Shown here piece after piece: positions 46,524 to 56,799 of a stretch of 64,000 nucleotides of DNA (position 1 is the first letter of the stretch; the number at the start of each line of letters is the position of its first letter). Location: the NCBI RefSeq assembly GCF_000612625.1, contig NZ_CCAS010000014.1:1-64000 (forward strand), read 5' to 3'. The stretch is from Neobacillus jeddahensis (GTDB lineage: Bacteria > Bacillota > Bacilli > Bacillales > Cytobacillaceae). The translations under genes were made by a program, and so were the position numbers. The notes beneath the pieces were generated by a model, which saw nothing but the letters and a program-made list of their open reading frames with translations, had not been told where the DNA came from and made no database searches.

Positions 46524-47636
46524 ATGTATAAAATCGATACGAAACTAGCTCAAATTGGTAACCGTAGTGAAACAACAACTGGAACTGTAAATCCGCCTGT
46601 ATACTTCTCAACGGCCTTCCGTCACGAAGGTATCGGGCAATCAACTGGGTTTGACTATACCCGAACAGGAAATCCAACACGACAGCTTCTAGAAAAAACA
46701 ATCGCAGATTTAGAGAGTGCCGATCAGGGATTTGCCTGCAGCTCAGGTATGGCAGCCATTCAACTTATTCTTGCTTTATTTGAATCAGGTGACGAATGGA
46801 TCGTGAGTGAGGATTTATATGGCGGTACCTACCGCCTCTTAGAAAAAGGCTATAAAAAATGGGGCTTAAACACTCGATACGTCAATACCTGTTGTCCGGA
46901 AGAAATTGAAAAGAAAATCACCCCGCAAACAAAAGCTATTTTCCTAGAAACACCAACCAATCCGCTTATGCAGGAATCAGATATTGCGGCTGTTTCCAAG
47001 ATTGCCAAACAACATGGTCTATTGCTGATTGTGGATAACACCTTCTATACACCTCTTATTCAACAGCCCATCACCTTTGGTGCCGATATCGTCATCCACA
47101 GTGCGACGAAATACCTTGGAGGTCATAATGATGTTCTTGCCGGCCTTGTTGTGGCAAAAGGTAAAGAGCTTTGTGAGGCGTTGGCCTTCCATCATAATGG
47201 GGCAGGAGCCGTCTTGAGTCCATTAGATTCATGGCTATTAATGCGCGGAATGAAAACATTGTCTCTAAGAATGGAACGCCATGAAAAAAATGCACAGGCG
47301 ATTGTAGAATTCCTTTCTCATCATGATGCCATAACGGATGTCCTTTACCCAGGACGCGGTGGAATGGTTTCCTTTAGAATCAAAGACGAAGCATGGGTCA
47401 ATCCATTTTTACAAAACTTACAGTTAATCAGTTTTGCAGAAAGCTTAGGTGGAACGGAAAGCTTCATTACTTATCCAGCAACACAAACACATGCTGATAT
47501 CCCAGAAGAAATCCGCATTCAAGCTGGGGTTTGCAATCGTTTATTACGTTTCTCTGTTGGAATTGAAGATTCTCAAGATATTATTGAAGACTTGCAACAT
47601 GCTTTTGCAAGAGTACAAGAAGGAGTGATTGCATAA
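46524..47636 (+). CDS. metI: Cystathionine gamma-synthase / O-acetylhomoserine thiolyase
   Basis: A 370-residue fold-I PLP enzyme of the Cys/Met metabolism family. The PLP lysine is Lys196 in IHSATKYLGGH; DYTRTGNPTR and SSGMAAIQ are also typical. It joins acyl-homoserine with cysteine or sulfide. ATG at 46524 has AAGGAG eight bases upstream; an in-frame GTG three codons earlier lies within this spacing. First gene behind the S-box. Length matches B. subtilis MetI (373). Confidence 0.92.
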   Translation: MYKIDTKLAQIGNRSETTTGTVNPPVYFSTAFRHEGIGQSTGFDYTRTGNPTRQLLEKTIADLESADQGFACSSGMAAIQLILALFESGDEWIVSEDLYGGTYRLLEKGYKKWGLNTRYVNTCCPEEIEKKITPQTKAIFLETPTNPLMQESDIAAVSKIAKQHGLLLIVDNTFYTPLIQQPITFGADIVIHSATKYLGGHNDVLAGLVVAKGKELCEALAFHHNGAGAVLSPLDSWLLMRGMKTLSLRMERHEKNAQAIVEFLSHHDAITDVLYPGRGGMVSFRIKDEAWVNPFLQNLQLISFAESLGGTESFITYPATQTHADIPEEIRIQAGVCNRLLRFSVGIEDSQDIIEDLQHAFARVQEGVIA

Positions 47637-48829
47637 TGGCACACGAAGAATACAGCTTTGAAACCAGACTACTTCACAACCAGCACAAAATTGATCCGGT
47701 AACAGGAGCAGTCAGTGTACCTATTCAGCATGCATCTACCTTCCATCAAGCAGATTTTGATCAGTTTGGCAAGTACGATTATGGCCGCAGCTTAAATCCG
47801 ACTCGTGAAGCACTTGAAGATGTCATTGCCGAGCTTGAGGGCGGAATAAAAGGTTTTGCCTTTGCATCAGGAATGGCTGCTATTTCCACAGCCTTCCTCC
47901 TCCTCTCCTCTGGTGACCATATGGTGATTACCGAGGATGTTTATGGCGGCACCTTCCGAATGGTGACTCAAGTTCTTTCAAGACTTGGGATTGCGCATAC
48001 CTTTGTCGATATGACCAATTTAGATGAAGTAAAGCAAGCAATTCAACCAAATACTAAAGCCTTTTATGTGGAAACACCATCAAACCCATTAATGAAAGTA
48101 ACGGATATAAGAGCAATAAGCCAAATTGCTAAAGAAAGCAATGCGTTAACATTTGTTGATAACACGTTTCTCACTCCTTCTTATCAAAAACCGCTTGCCT
48201 TAGGCGCTGACGTTGTCCTGCATAGTGCAACGAAATTTTTGGCAGGTCATAGTGATGTCGTCGCAGGTCTTGCCGTTGTTAAAGACGAGGACTTAGCTAA
48301 ACGCTTAGGCTTTTTACAAAATGGCTTTGGTGCGATCTTAGGTGTTCAAGATGCATGGCTTGTATTACGAGGAATCAAGACGCTGCATGTTCGTCTCGAA
48401 CAATCGCAAAAATCAGCGATAAAACTAGCCGAATTTTTAGACGCACACCCGCTTGTGAAAAAGGTCCATTATCCAGGGCTCGAAAGCCACCCACAACATC
48501 AACTCCAGAAGGTACAAGCCGAGGGACCAGGCGCTGTTTTATCGTTTGAATTAGCGAATGAAGATGTCCTTCGCACCTTTGTTGGTCATGTAAAGATCCC
48601 TGTATTTGCAGTTAGTTTAGGTGCAGTCGAATCGATCCTTTCTTATCCGGCAAAAATGTCACACGCAGCCATGTCTCAAGAAGATCGGGAACAGCGTGGA
48701 ATTACCGACGGACTAGTGCGCTTATCGGTTGGACTGGAAAATCCAGAAGACTTGATAAAAGATTTTTCGCAAGCACTTGAACAAGTTCGTGCGAAACATT
48801 TGGTCTTACATCAAGGGGAATCATCATGA
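47636..48829 (+). CDS. metC: Cystathionine beta-lyase
   Basis: A 397-residue PLP enzyme homologous to MetI. The PLP lysine is Lys200 in [13 protein letters not shown]. It splits cystathionine into homocysteine, pyruvate and ammonia. It overlaps metI by one base and yitJ by four, with AAGGAGTG upstream. The metI-metC order matches B. subtilis and B. cereus. Separate from MetI mainly by context and the pattern of sequence; the two activities overlap in the family. Confidence 0.92.
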   Translation: MAHEEYSFETRLLHNQHKIDPVTGAVSVPIQHASTFHQADFDQFGKYDYGRSLNPTREALEDVIAELEGGIKGFAFASGMAAISTAFLLLSSGDHMVITEDVYGGTFRMVTQVLSRLGIAHTFVDMTNLDEVKQAIQPNTKAFYVETPSNPLMKVTDIRAISQIAKESNALTFVDNTFLTPSYQKPLALGADVVLHSATKFLAGHSDVVAGLAVVKDEDLAKRLGFLQNGFGAILGVQDAWLVLRGIKTLHVRLEQSQKSAIKLAEFLDAHPLVKKVHYPGLESHPQHQLQKVQAEGPGAVLSFELANEDVLRTFVGHVKIPVFAVSLGAVESILSYPAKMSHAAMSQEDREQRGITDGLVRLSVGLENPEDLIKDFSQALEQVRAKHLVLHQGESS

Positions 48830-50676
48830 GCCTATTAGAAAAATTACAAAGCCAAATTTTAATAGCTGATGGGGCAATCGGCACTCTGCTTTATTCGTTT
48901 GGAGTAGATTCGTGTTCTGAGGAACTCAATTTATCTCAGCCTGAGCAAATCCAAAATATCCATCGTGCCTATATTGACGCTGGTGCGGATGTCATTCAAA
49001 CTCATACGTATGCGGCTAACTATTTAAAGCTGCAGAGATATGGATTAGAAGACTCGGTAAAGGAGATCAACAGTGCTGCTGTCCGTAATGCAAAGAAGGC
49101 CGCACAATCTAACGCTTTTGTACTCGGAACCATTGGGGGCAATCGCGGGATTAAAACGAGTTCCATTACAATAGAAGAAATCAAACGAAGCTTCCGTGAG
49201 CAACTATATTGTTTGCTCCTCGAAGGTGTTGAGGGAATAGTACTTGAAACCTTTTATGACCTTGAAGAGCTCGAAACCGTGTTAACGATTGCACGGAAGG
49301 AAACGAAGTTGCCAATTATTGCTCAGGTTTCCCTTCAGGAACCCGGATTTTTGCAGGACCGCACACCTGTTAATGACGCTTTAAAAAGACTGGAAGGACT
49401 AGGTGCTGATATCGTCGGTCTCAATTGCAGATTAGGCCCGCACCATATGTTACTGGCATTGGAACAAATCGAAATTCCGAAGCATTCTTTCCTATCCGCT
49501 TATCCAAACGCCAGTCTTCCTACTTATACGGACGGAAAGTTTCATTATGAAGGCGATGCCGATTATTTTCAAAAATCAGCACAAAGCTTTAGAAGTGAAG
49601 GAGTGCGCTTACTTGGTGGTTGCTGCGGTACGACACCAGACCACATTCGCGCCTTTGCCTCTGAATTAAAGAATAGTATCCCTGTCACAGAAAAAGTTGT
49701 AAAATTGAGACAAAAGACAATGATTGTCGAATCACCTCCGAAAAGGGAATACACTCCCCTGCAGGATATCGTGAAAGTAAGACCCTCAGTCATTGTCGAA
49801 TTGGATCCACCTAGAAAGCTGGATACCACTAAATTTTTTGAAGGGGCTAAGGCACTTAAAGAAGCTGGAATTGATTCGATCACGCTTGCGGATAACTCCT
49901 TGGCCACGGTTCGGATCTCCAATGAATCTCTAGGCTATCTCCTTAAAAGTGAATTAAGAATGCGGCCGCTCATTCATATTGCTTGCCGCGATCGTAATAT
50001 TATCGGGCTGCAATCGCACTTGATGGGCTTGCACACTCTTGGAATGCACGATGTCTTAGCGATTACGGGAGATCCTGCTCGAGTTGGCGATTTCCCTGGG
50101 GCCTCCTCTGTTTATGATGTGTCGTCATTTGAACTGATTCAAATGATCAAGCAATTAAACGAGGGCCTGTCTTTCTCCGGAAAAGATTTAGGACAAAAAA
50201 CAGCCTTTAGTGTCGCCGCAGCCTTCAATCCTAATGTACGTTCACTTGAAAAGGCAGTAAAGCGTTTGGAGAAAAAAATACAATTCGGTGCAGATTACTT
50301 TATTACCCAGCCTGTATTTTCAGAGGAAAAGTTAATAGATGTCTATGAACAGACAAAACACTTGGACGCACCAATTTATATCGGCTTAATGCCGCTCATT
50401 AGCAGTAAGAATGCTGAGTTTCTTCATAATGAAGTACCCGGCATCAAAATAGCCGATTCCATTCGTGAACAAATGGCTAACCTGCATGACGACCCGCTTC
50501 AGGCGACAAGATTAGGCATTGAGATTACAAAATCATTAATCGATACGGCATTAGATTTATTCAATGGTATTTATTTAATTACTCCATTTTTACGATATGA
50601 ACTAACCGCTGAGCTTGCCCAATATGCTAGACGGCGTGCCAGTGAGAAAAGTGAAGTACTCAATAAAGGGAGATGA
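48826..50676 (+). CDS. yitJ: Bifunctional homocysteine S-methyltransferase / methylenetetrahydrofolate reductase
   Basis: A 616-residue fusion. The N-terminal homocysteine methyltransferase domain (about 1-290) has the zinc cysteines in GLNCRLG and [14 protein letters not shown]. The C-terminal MTHFR domain (about 320-610) has VIVELDPPR and [14 protein letters not shown]. It makes 5-methyl-THF for MetH and may itself methylate homocysteine. Same architecture and length as B. subtilis YitJ (612). Four-base overlap with metC. Confidence 0.92.
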   Translation: MSLLEKLQSQILIADGAIGTLLYSFGVDSCSEELNLSQPEQIQNIHRAYIDAGADVIQTHTYAANYLKLQRYGLEDSVKEINSAAVRNAKKAAQSNAFVLGTIGGNRGIKTSSITIEEIKRSFREQLYCLLLEGVEGIVLETFYDLEELETVLTIARKETKLPIIAQVSLQEPGFLQDRTPVNDALKRLEGLGADIVGLNCRLGPHHMLLALEQIEIPKHSFLSAYPNASLPTYTDGKFHYEGDADYFQKSAQSFRSEGVRLLGGCCGTTPDHIRAFASELKNSIPVTEKVVKLRQKTMIVESPPKREYTPLQDIVKVRPSVIVELDPPRKLDTTKFFEGAKALKEAGIDSITLADNSLATVRISNESLGYLLKSELRMRPLIHIACRDRNIIGLQSHLMGLHTLGMHDVLAITGDPARVGDFPGASSVYDVSSFELIQMIKQLNEGLSFSGKDLGQKTAFSVAAAFNPNVRSLEKAVKRLEKKIQFGADYFITQPVFSEEKLIDVYEQTKHLDAPIYIGLMPLISSKNAEFLHNEVPGIKIADSIREQMANLHDDPLQATRLGIEITKSLIDTALDLFNGIYLITPFLRYELTAELAQYARRRASEKSEVLNKGR

Positions 50677-50779
50677 ATTTTCGACAAGTATAAAGGAATA
50701 GTGGAGACACTTTGACCCTGTTCTCCCTTTTCAAAGTCGAAGTTCACTTTTTACCTTAATGAGATGAGGGGGAGCAGCT

Positions 50780-53700
50780 ATGCCGAAAACACCATTTACA
50801 GAACAACTAAAACAACGCATCCTTGTCATGGATGGCGCCATGGGAACGATGCTACAACGTGCCGATCTTACCGCAGCCGATTTTGGCGGTGACCTATATG
50901 ATGGCTGCAACGAACACCTGAATTTGACCGCTCCAACGGTTATTTCTACCATTCACCGTGAATACTTAGAGGCAGGAGCAGACATCATTGAAACCAATAC
51001 ATTCGGGGCGACGAGCCTTGTTCTTGACGAGTATGAGCTTGGGTTTAAAGCCTACGAAATAAATAAAATAGCCGCGTTACTTGCCGTTAAAGAAGCATAC
51101 AAAGCGTCAACAGATGAATGGCCTCGCTATGTAGCCGGCTCCATGGGACCGACCACAAAAACCTTAAGCGTTACAGGCGGAACAACCTTTGATGCCCTTT
51201 CTGCCGCCTATGAAGAACAAGCGATTGGCTTGATTGACGGTGGCGTTGATCTGTTACTGCTTGAAACGAGTCAAGATATGCTAAATGTGAAAGCAGGATT
51301 TGTCGGAATTCAAAGTGCTTTTAAAAAGACGGGTAAAACACTGCCTCTATTTATATCAGGAACGATTGAACCGATGGGAACAACACTAGCTGGACAATCG
51401 ATTGAGTCTTTCTTTATTTCTGTCGAGCATATGAAACCTGTTGCAGTTGGGTTAAATTGCGCAACTGGCCCAGAATTCATGCAGGATCATGTCCGCTCAT
51501 TAGCCAATTTAGCAACGACTGCCGTTAGCTGTTACCCGAATGCTGGTTTACCTGATGAGGAAGGCCATTATCATGAAACACCAGAAACACTCGCAAAAAA
51601 GCTGGCTGATTTTGCGGCGCATGGCTGGCTAAATATTGTCGGCGGCTGCTGTGGTACGACTCCTGAACATATAAAAGCCATATCTGACGCAATGAAACAA
51701 TATCAACCACGTGCATTTCAAGCATCGTCAACACACATGGTTTCAGGGATTGAGCCATTCATTTACGATGATCCAACGTTAAGACCAATTATGGTCGGTG
51801 AACGGACCAATGTCATTGGTTCACGTAAATTCAAGCGGTTAATTACGGAAGGGAAATTTGAAGAAGCTTCGGAAGTTGCTCGTGCCCAGGTAAAAGGCGG
51901 GGCCCATGTCATTGATATTTGCTTGGCAGACCCCGACCGTGACGAGCTAGCCGACATGGAGCAGTTTATCCAAGAAGTGGTTAAGAAAGTTAAAGTTCCC
52001 CTTGTCATTGATTCAACTGATGAAAAAGTCATTGAAAGAGCCCTTAAATATTCGCAGGGAAAAGCGATTATCAATTCCATTAACCTAGAGGATGGCGAGG
52101 AACGCTTTGAAGCGATTGTCCCGTTAATCCACCGCTACGGCGCAGCGGTCGTTGTAGGGACTATTGATGAAGTAGGTATGGGCGTTACAGCCGAACGCAA
52201 ACTTGAAATTGCTAAAAAATCTTACAATTTATTAGTAAATAAATATGGGCTCCATCCACAAGACCTCATCTTTGACCCGCTTGTTTTCCCAGTCGGAACG
52301 GGTGATGAGCAATATATCGGATCAGCAAAAGCGACGGTAGAAGGCATTAAGATGATTAAGGAACAGCTTCCAGCAGTCCAAACAATTCTCGGGATTAGTA
52401 ATGTTTCCTTCGGGCTGCCACCAGTTGGAAGAGAAATATTAAATTCTGTCTTCCTTTACCATTGCACCCAAGCGGGGTTAGATTATGCAATTGTGAACAC
52501 AGAAAAGCTGGAACGATTTGCTTCGATCTCCAAGGAAGAAGTTCAGTTAGCGGAATCATTGTTATTCAATACGACGGATGAAACGTTAGCGACCTTTACT
52601 GAATTTTATCGTGGGAAAAAGAAGGAGCCGAAAACTACTGTTCCCAATATGAGTTTAGAAGAACGTCTCGCCTATTATGTTGTTGAAGGTACGAAAGAAG
52701 GGTTATTGGCCGATTTAGATATAGCCCTTGCGACCTATCCTGCTCCACTTGACATTATTAATGGTCCCTTAATGGACGGGATGAAAGAAGTTGGGCGCCT
52801 CTTCAATGATAATCAATTAATTGTCGCTGAGGTACTCCAAAGTGCAGAAGTAATGAAAGCGGCTGTATCCCATTTGGAACCCCATATGGAAAAAGGAAAT
52901 GTTTCCTCCACAAAAGGAAAAGTGATTTTAGCCACTGTCAAAGGAGATGTACACGACATCGGGAAAAACCTGGTCGACATTATCCTTAGTAATAATGGAT
53001 ACGATGTGATTGATTTAGGAATAAAAGTTAGCCCCACTGACTTAGTCCAAGCCATCCGAGAGGCAAACCCAGATATGGTCGGTTTATCAGGCTTGCTGGT
53101 GAAATCAGCCCAACAAATGGTCTTAACTGCTCAGGACATGAAAGAGGCAGGAATCTCTCTGCCCATCTTAGTGGGAGGTGCTGCCCTGTCTCGGAAATTT
53201 ACGGATACGAAAATTGCGAAAGAATATGAGGGGCTCGTTTTGTACGCAAAGGATGCCATGACAGGATTATCGCTTGCCAATCAGCTGCAATCCCCTGAGG
53301 AGCACCAAAAGCTTATAGAAGAGAAACAGGAAAAGATTGCAGCGTTGGAGGTACCGAGAGAGTTTGAACGGGTCAGAGCGGGATCAGTTGCCGTAAAACC
53401 GAAACCATCCGTTTCAACACAGGCTCCTGTGTTTACACCGATGGATACGAAGCGTCATATCATCAAAACATATTCTCTATCCCATATTGAACCCTATATC
53501 AATATGCAAATGCTGATTGGACATCATCTTGGCGTGAAGGGGAAAATCGCAAAGCTACTTGTAGAGAAGGATGAAAAAGCCCTAAAAGTAAAAGAAGTAG
53601 TCGACCAATTATTGGCGGATGCCAAGCGTGAAAGCTGGATTACGCCAAATGCTGCATATCAATTTTTCCCTGCGCAAGCAGATGGCAATAAAGTGATCAT

Positions 53701-54229
53701 CTATGATCCAGAAAAACCTGACCGGATCATTGAAACGTTTGATTTCCCGCGTCAAGAATCAGCTCCCTATCTCTGTTTAGCCGATTTCTTAAAATCTGTT
53801 CATAGCGGTGAAATGGACTATGTTGGATTTTTTACAGTCACCGCTGGAAAAGGGATCCGTGAACAGGCAGAGCAATTTAAGCAGGAGGGCCGGTTTCTTG
53901 AGAGTCATGCGCTCCAAGCCCTTGCACTTGAAACCGCTGAAGGCTTTGCCGAATTGATTCACCGTCAAATGCGCGACCGCTGGGGGTTCCCTGATCCCCT
54001 CGATTTTTCGATGCAAGATCGTTTTGCTGCGCATTATCAAGGACAACGTTTCTCTTTTGGTTACCCCGCCTGCCCGGATTTAGAGGATCAGAAAAAACTG
54101 TTTACCTTAATCCAACCAGAGGAAATCGGGATTCAACTCACAGAGGGTTGTATGATGGAGCCGGAAGCTTCTGTCTCTGCGATGGTTTTCGCCCACCCCG
54201 AAGCAAGGTATTTTAATGTGTTGCGTTAA
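50780..54229 (+). CDS. metH: Cobalamin-dependent methionine synthase
   Basis: A 1149-residue MetH with all four modules: the homocysteine domain (about 1-320, zinc cysteines in GLNCATG and [11 protein letters not shown]), the methyl-THF domain (about 335-610, RPIMVGERTNVIGS), and the B12 domain with the cobalt-ligand motif DVHDIG (His near 724). The C-terminal activation domain has GYPACPDLEDQ. It needs cobalamin. GAGGGGGAG precedes the ATG. The 103-bp gap after yitJ contains AAAGGGAGA/TCTCCCTTT, a possible attenuating stem. Confidence 0.94.
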   Translation: MPKTPFTEQLKQRILVMDGAMGTMLQRADLTAADFGGDLYDGCNEHLNLTAPTVISTIHREYLEAGADIIETNTFGATSLVLDEYELGFKAYEINKIAALLAVKEAYKASTDEWPRYVAGSMGPTTKTLSVTGGTTFDALSAAYEEQAIGLIDGGVDLLLLETSQDMLNVKAGFVGIQSAFKKTGKTLPLFISGTIEPMGTTLAGQSIESFFISVEHMKPVAVGLNCATGPEFMQDHVRSLANLATTAVSCYPNAGLPDEEGHYHETPETLAKKLADFAAHGWLNIVGGCCGTTPEHIKAISDAMKQYQPRAFQASSTHMVSGIEPFIYDDPTLRPIMVGERTNVIGSRKFKRLITEGKFEEASEVARAQVKGGAHVIDICLADPDRDELADMEQFIQEVVKKVKVPLVIDSTDEKVIERALKYSQGKAIINSINLEDGEERFEAIVPLIHRYGAAVVVGTIDEVGMGVTAERKLEIAKKSYNLLVNKYGLHPQDLIFDPLVFPVGTGDEQYIGSAKATVEGIKMIKEQLPAVQTILGISNVSFGLPPVGREILNSVFLYHCTQAGLDYAIVNTEKLERFASISKEEVQLAESLLFNTTDETLATFTEFYRGKKKEPKTTVPNMSLEERLAYYVVEGTKEGLLADLDIALATYPAPLDIINGPLMDGMKEVGRLFNDNQLIVAEVLQSAEVMKAAVSHLEPHMEKGNVSSTKGKVILATVKGDVHDIGKNLVDIILSNNGYDVIDLGIKVSPTDLVQAIREANPDMVGLSGLLVKSAQQMVLTAQDMKEAGISLPILVGGAALSRKFTDTKIAKEYEGLVLYAKDAMTGLSLANQLQSPEEHQKLIEEKQEKIAALEVPREFERVRAGSVAVKPKPSVSTQAPVFTPMDTKRHIIKTYSLSHIEPYINMQMLIGHHLGVKGKIAKLLVEKDEKALKVKEVVDQLLADAKRESWITPNAAYQFFPAQADGNKVIIYDPEKPDRIIETFDFPRQESAPYLCLADFLKSVHSGEMDYVGFFTVTAGKGIREQAEQFKQEGRFLESHALQALALETAEGFAELIHRQMRDRWGFPDPLDFSMQDRFAAHYQGQRFSFGYPACPDLEDQKKLFTLIQPEEIGIQLTEGCMMEPEASVSAMVFAHPEARYFNVLR

Positions 54230-54234
54230 TGTGT

Positions 54235-54271
54235 TCCCGTGAACTGAGGTTTTGGTTCGCGGGATTTTTTT
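54235..54271 (+). terminator. Terminator of the met operon
   Basis: TCCCGTGAAC (54235-54244)/GTTCGCGGGA (54255-54264), followed by seven T residues. Confidence 0.88.
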
Positions 54272-54348
54272 GGTTATGACTGAGAGAATTCTGTATACCT
54301 TTAGCCTTTTTCTAACTTTGGACAATGTCTTTTAGCCAGCCGCTCTTT

Positions 54349-54388
54349 TTGACAATAGGCAAATATAGTATTATAATTACCTAGGTAA
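54349..54388 (+). promoter_or_regulatory. Sigma-A promoter with MarR-type operator
   Basis: TTGACA (54349-54354) and TATAAT (54372-54377) with a 17-bp spacer: a near-consensus promoter. The perfect palindrome TTACCTAGGTAA (54377-54388) overlaps the last base of the minus-10 box. Its place suggests that the MarR protein represses its own operon. Confidence 0.7.
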
Positions 54389-54414
54389 CTAATTTTCCAA
54401 TATAGGAGTATCAT

Positions 54415-54828
54415 ATGATAAGCCACGAATTATTCCATTCTCTTCATCAGCTATCACGCCATCTCACCAACAAACTAAATGAAGCTCTGAAACCAGTTGG
54501 ATTATATAGTGCCCAGTGGGCTGTCATTTTCGTTCTCAAAAATAAAGGATCACTTACTCAAAAGGAACTATGTGATTACCTTTTCGTTGAAGCCCCGCCC
54601 ATGACACGTACTATTCAAAGACTCGTTAAACAAGGTTTTGTCAAACAGGTTGCCGGTAAGGACAAACGGGAAAAGCACGTTCAATTAACCGATCATGCCC
54701 TGATGGAATATCCACAATGGGAGAATATTGTGAACAAGATCAATCAAGAATTACTAAAAGACTTCCCAGTAGGATCTCAGGAAGAACTTTTGAAACTGCA
54801 AAAAAGCTGGTTACAGCAAATTCTATAA
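54415..54828 (+). CDS. MarR-family transcriptional regulator
   Basis: A 137-residue winged-helix regulator. The HTH region KNKGSLTQKELCDYLFVEAPPMTRTIQRLVKQGFVKQ (about 44-80) is followed by the wing AGKDKREKHVQLTD. MarR proteins act as dimers on palindromic sites and release DNA on binding a small ligand. TAGGAG precedes the ATG. It shares its transcript with an MFS transporter, the usual setting for an exporter controlled by the exported compound. Confidence 0.88.
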   Translation: MISHELFHSLHQLSRHLTNKLNEALKPVGLYSAQWAVIFVLKNKGSLTQKELCDYLFVEAPPMTRTIQRLVKQGFVKQVAGKDKREKHVQLTDHALMEYPQWENIVNKINQELLKDFPVGSQEELLKLQKSWLQQIL

Positions 54829-54842
54829 TAGGGGTGCATGAC

Positions 54843-56057
54843 ATGAATCAATCAAAACTATGGACAAAGGATTTTATCAGCATATCCTTAAGTAATTTCT
54901 TTCTCTTTTTAACTTTTTATATCTTACTTGTCACCCTTCCATCCTATGCTCTAGATGAATTACATAGCAGTTCTTCGATGGCGGGATTAATGACTACCGT
55001 ATTTTTGCTTTCTGCGATTGTTTCACGTCCGCTTGCGGGGCAATGGCAAGAACGAGCTGGCAATAGAAAGGTATTAATCGTTGCCCTTATCATTTTCGCA
55101 GGAGCCGCACTCTTATATTTCTTCCCGAAAACCATTAGTGGGTTTCTAATCATTCGCTTGTTACACGGGATTGGTTTTGGTATGGCCACAACGGCAGTTG
55201 GTACCATTGTAGCTGATCTCATTCCTGTCTCTCGCCGTGGAGAAGGCATGGGGTATTTCGTCATGTCCACAAATATGGCGATGGTTATCGGGCCCTTTAT
55301 TGGTTTGTTGGCGATCCAGGAATGGGGACCCCAGGTATTGTTCATCCTAAGTGTTATCGTTGCAATCATGGCTTTACTCACCGGGCTTAGTGTCAAACAG
55401 CCACACTTGGAACAGCCCTCTCAAATAGAGGTTCTGTCATCCTTTTCATTTCGCAGCCTTTTCGAAGCATCTGCCGTGCCAATCGCGATCGTTGGCAGCT
55501 TTATGGCGATCGTGTATTCAGCCCTTCTCACTTTCGTATCGATTTATGCCAATGAGATTCACTTATCCAATATTGCCAGTCTTTTCTTTGTCGTCTATGC
55601 GATTGTTTTATTAGCCTCAAGGCCATTTACAGGAAAATGGCTTGATCAGTATGGGCCAAACGTGATTAGCTTTCCTTGTATTTTTCTTTTTGCGGTTGGT
55701 ATGTTTATATTAAGCCAAAGTAATGGAGCGGTTACGTTCTTATTATCAGCAGGAATGATTGGCTTAGGCTGGGGGACTCTCTTCCCTACCTTTCAAACGA
55801 TTGCCATTCAAAATGCTGAACCAAGACGAAGAGGAGTGGCTACGGCGACCTTCTTATCTATCTATGATACCGGTATTGCCCTAGGATCATTTGTAGTTGG
55901 AATCATCGCCGTCAAAATGGACTATAGTACGTTATATTTCTTTTGCTCCTTCTATATTTTAATCGGAGCAGTCCTTTATTACTTTTTCCATACGAAGAAA
56001 CGGTCTTCCTCAGTAAAAGAAAAGGCTCAACAACAAGCAAACATGCAAGAAATTTAA
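54843..56057 (+). CDS. MFS transporter
   Basis: A 404-residue major facilitator protein with 12 predicted helices. The motif-A-like loop SRPLAGQWQERAGNRKVLI lies between helices 2 and 3, and RPFTGKWLDQYGPNVI is its counterpart in the second half. ATG at 54843 is chosen with GGGGTG upstream; a longer frame overlapping the MarR gene is not supported. Probably drug/metabolite efflux; substrate unknown. Confidence 0.85.
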   Translation: MNQSKLWTKDFISISLSNFFLFLTFYILLVTLPSYALDELHSSSSMAGLMTTVFLLSAIVSRPLAGQWQERAGNRKVLIVALIIFAGAALLYFFPKTISGFLIIRLLHGIGFGMATTAVGTIVADLIPVSRRGEGMGYFVMSTNMAMVIGPFIGLLAIQEWGPQVLFILSVIVAIMALLTGLSVKQPHLEQPSQIEVLSSFSFRSLFEASAVPIAIVGSFMAIVYSALLTFVSIYANEIHLSNIASLFFVVYAIVLLASRPFTGKWLDQYGPNVISFPCIFLFAVGMFILSQSNGAVTFLLSAGMIGLGWGTLFPTFQTIAIQNAEPRRRGVATATFLSIYDTGIALGSFVVGIIAVKMDYSTLYFFCSFYILIGAVLYYFFHTKKRSSSVKEKAQQQANMQEI

Positions 56058-56105
56058 AACATACTAAACAAAGCTCCCCCATTGTACAATATTTCAAGCA
56101 GAATC

Positions 56106-56134
56106 TTGAGTTTTCACATTTTTCTATTTATAAT
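56106..56134 (+). promoter_or_regulatory. Sigma-A promoter of mini flavoprotein gene
   Basis: TTGAGT (56106-56111) and TATAAT (56129-56134) with a 17-bp spacer. Confidence 0.6.
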
Positions 56135-56207
56135 CAAGCACTTCGTTTTACATTGATATTTAAATACGCTAAGCTAAACGTATTAAAAATTATTGGAGGG
56201 ATATTAT

Positions 56208-56771
56208 ATGTTTGATGTGGTGATTATTGGTGCAGGACCTACTGGTGCTAGTGCTGCGTTATTTACAGCAAAGGCTGGTAAGAAGACCTTAGTGATTGAT
56301 AATGATAAAAGTGTTACCAAACGGGCGTGGATTGAAAATCATTATGGTGTAGAAGAAATTACGGGCCCAGATCTTATTGAAATTGGGAAAAAACAAGCAA
56401 CTAAATTTGGTGCAGAAATTGTTCCAGCCACTGTTTCTACTATCACTAAAACAGACAATGGTTTTAAAGTGGAAACAGATCAAAGTGAGTACGAAGCAAA
56501 GCATGTTATTGTTGCTACTGGTATGTCAGTTGATTTAGCAGAAAAAGTTGGTTTACAAACTAAACCAGGAACAGAGCCAAGAATTAAGACGATTCTTGAT
56601 GTCGATCACGCTGGAAAAACTAATATTGCAGGCATTTGGGCAGCAGGAACAGTAGCTGGCGTTAGTATGCATACAATCATCACAGCGGGTGACGGAGCAA
56701 AAGTTGCCATTAATGTGATTAGTGAATTAAATGGTGAACGCTATGTTGACCATGATATTTTAAAATCCTAA
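56208..56771 (+). CDS. Thioredoxin-reductase-like FAD protein lacking NADPH domain
   Basis: A 187-residue flavoprotein with the FAD motif IGAGPTGASAALFTAKAG (7-24) and the second FAD-contact motif IAGIWAAGTVAG (about 144-155). In thioredoxin reductases these blocks are separated by an NADPH domain of about 120 residues with a CxxC; here that domain is missing and the two FAD halves are joined directly. ATG at 56208 follows GGAGGG. It may depend on another reductase; function unknown. It lies just before a VOC-family gene. Confidence 0.75.
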   Translation: MFDVVIIGAGPTGASAALFTAKAGKKTLVIDNDKSVTKRAWIENHYGVEEITGPDLIEIGKKQATKFGAEIVPATVSTITKTDNGFKVETDQSEYEAKHVIVATGMSVDLAEKVGLQTKPGTEPRIKTILDVDHAGKTNIAGIWAAGTVAGVSMHTIITAGDGAKVAINVISELNGERYVDHDILKS

Positions 56772-56799
56772 TCAGGATACATAGTATGGGGGAAGTCAT

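Noticed and set aside
54944-55396. 150-residue ORF opposite the MFS transporter
   Set aside because: Antisense shadow of the MFS coding frame.
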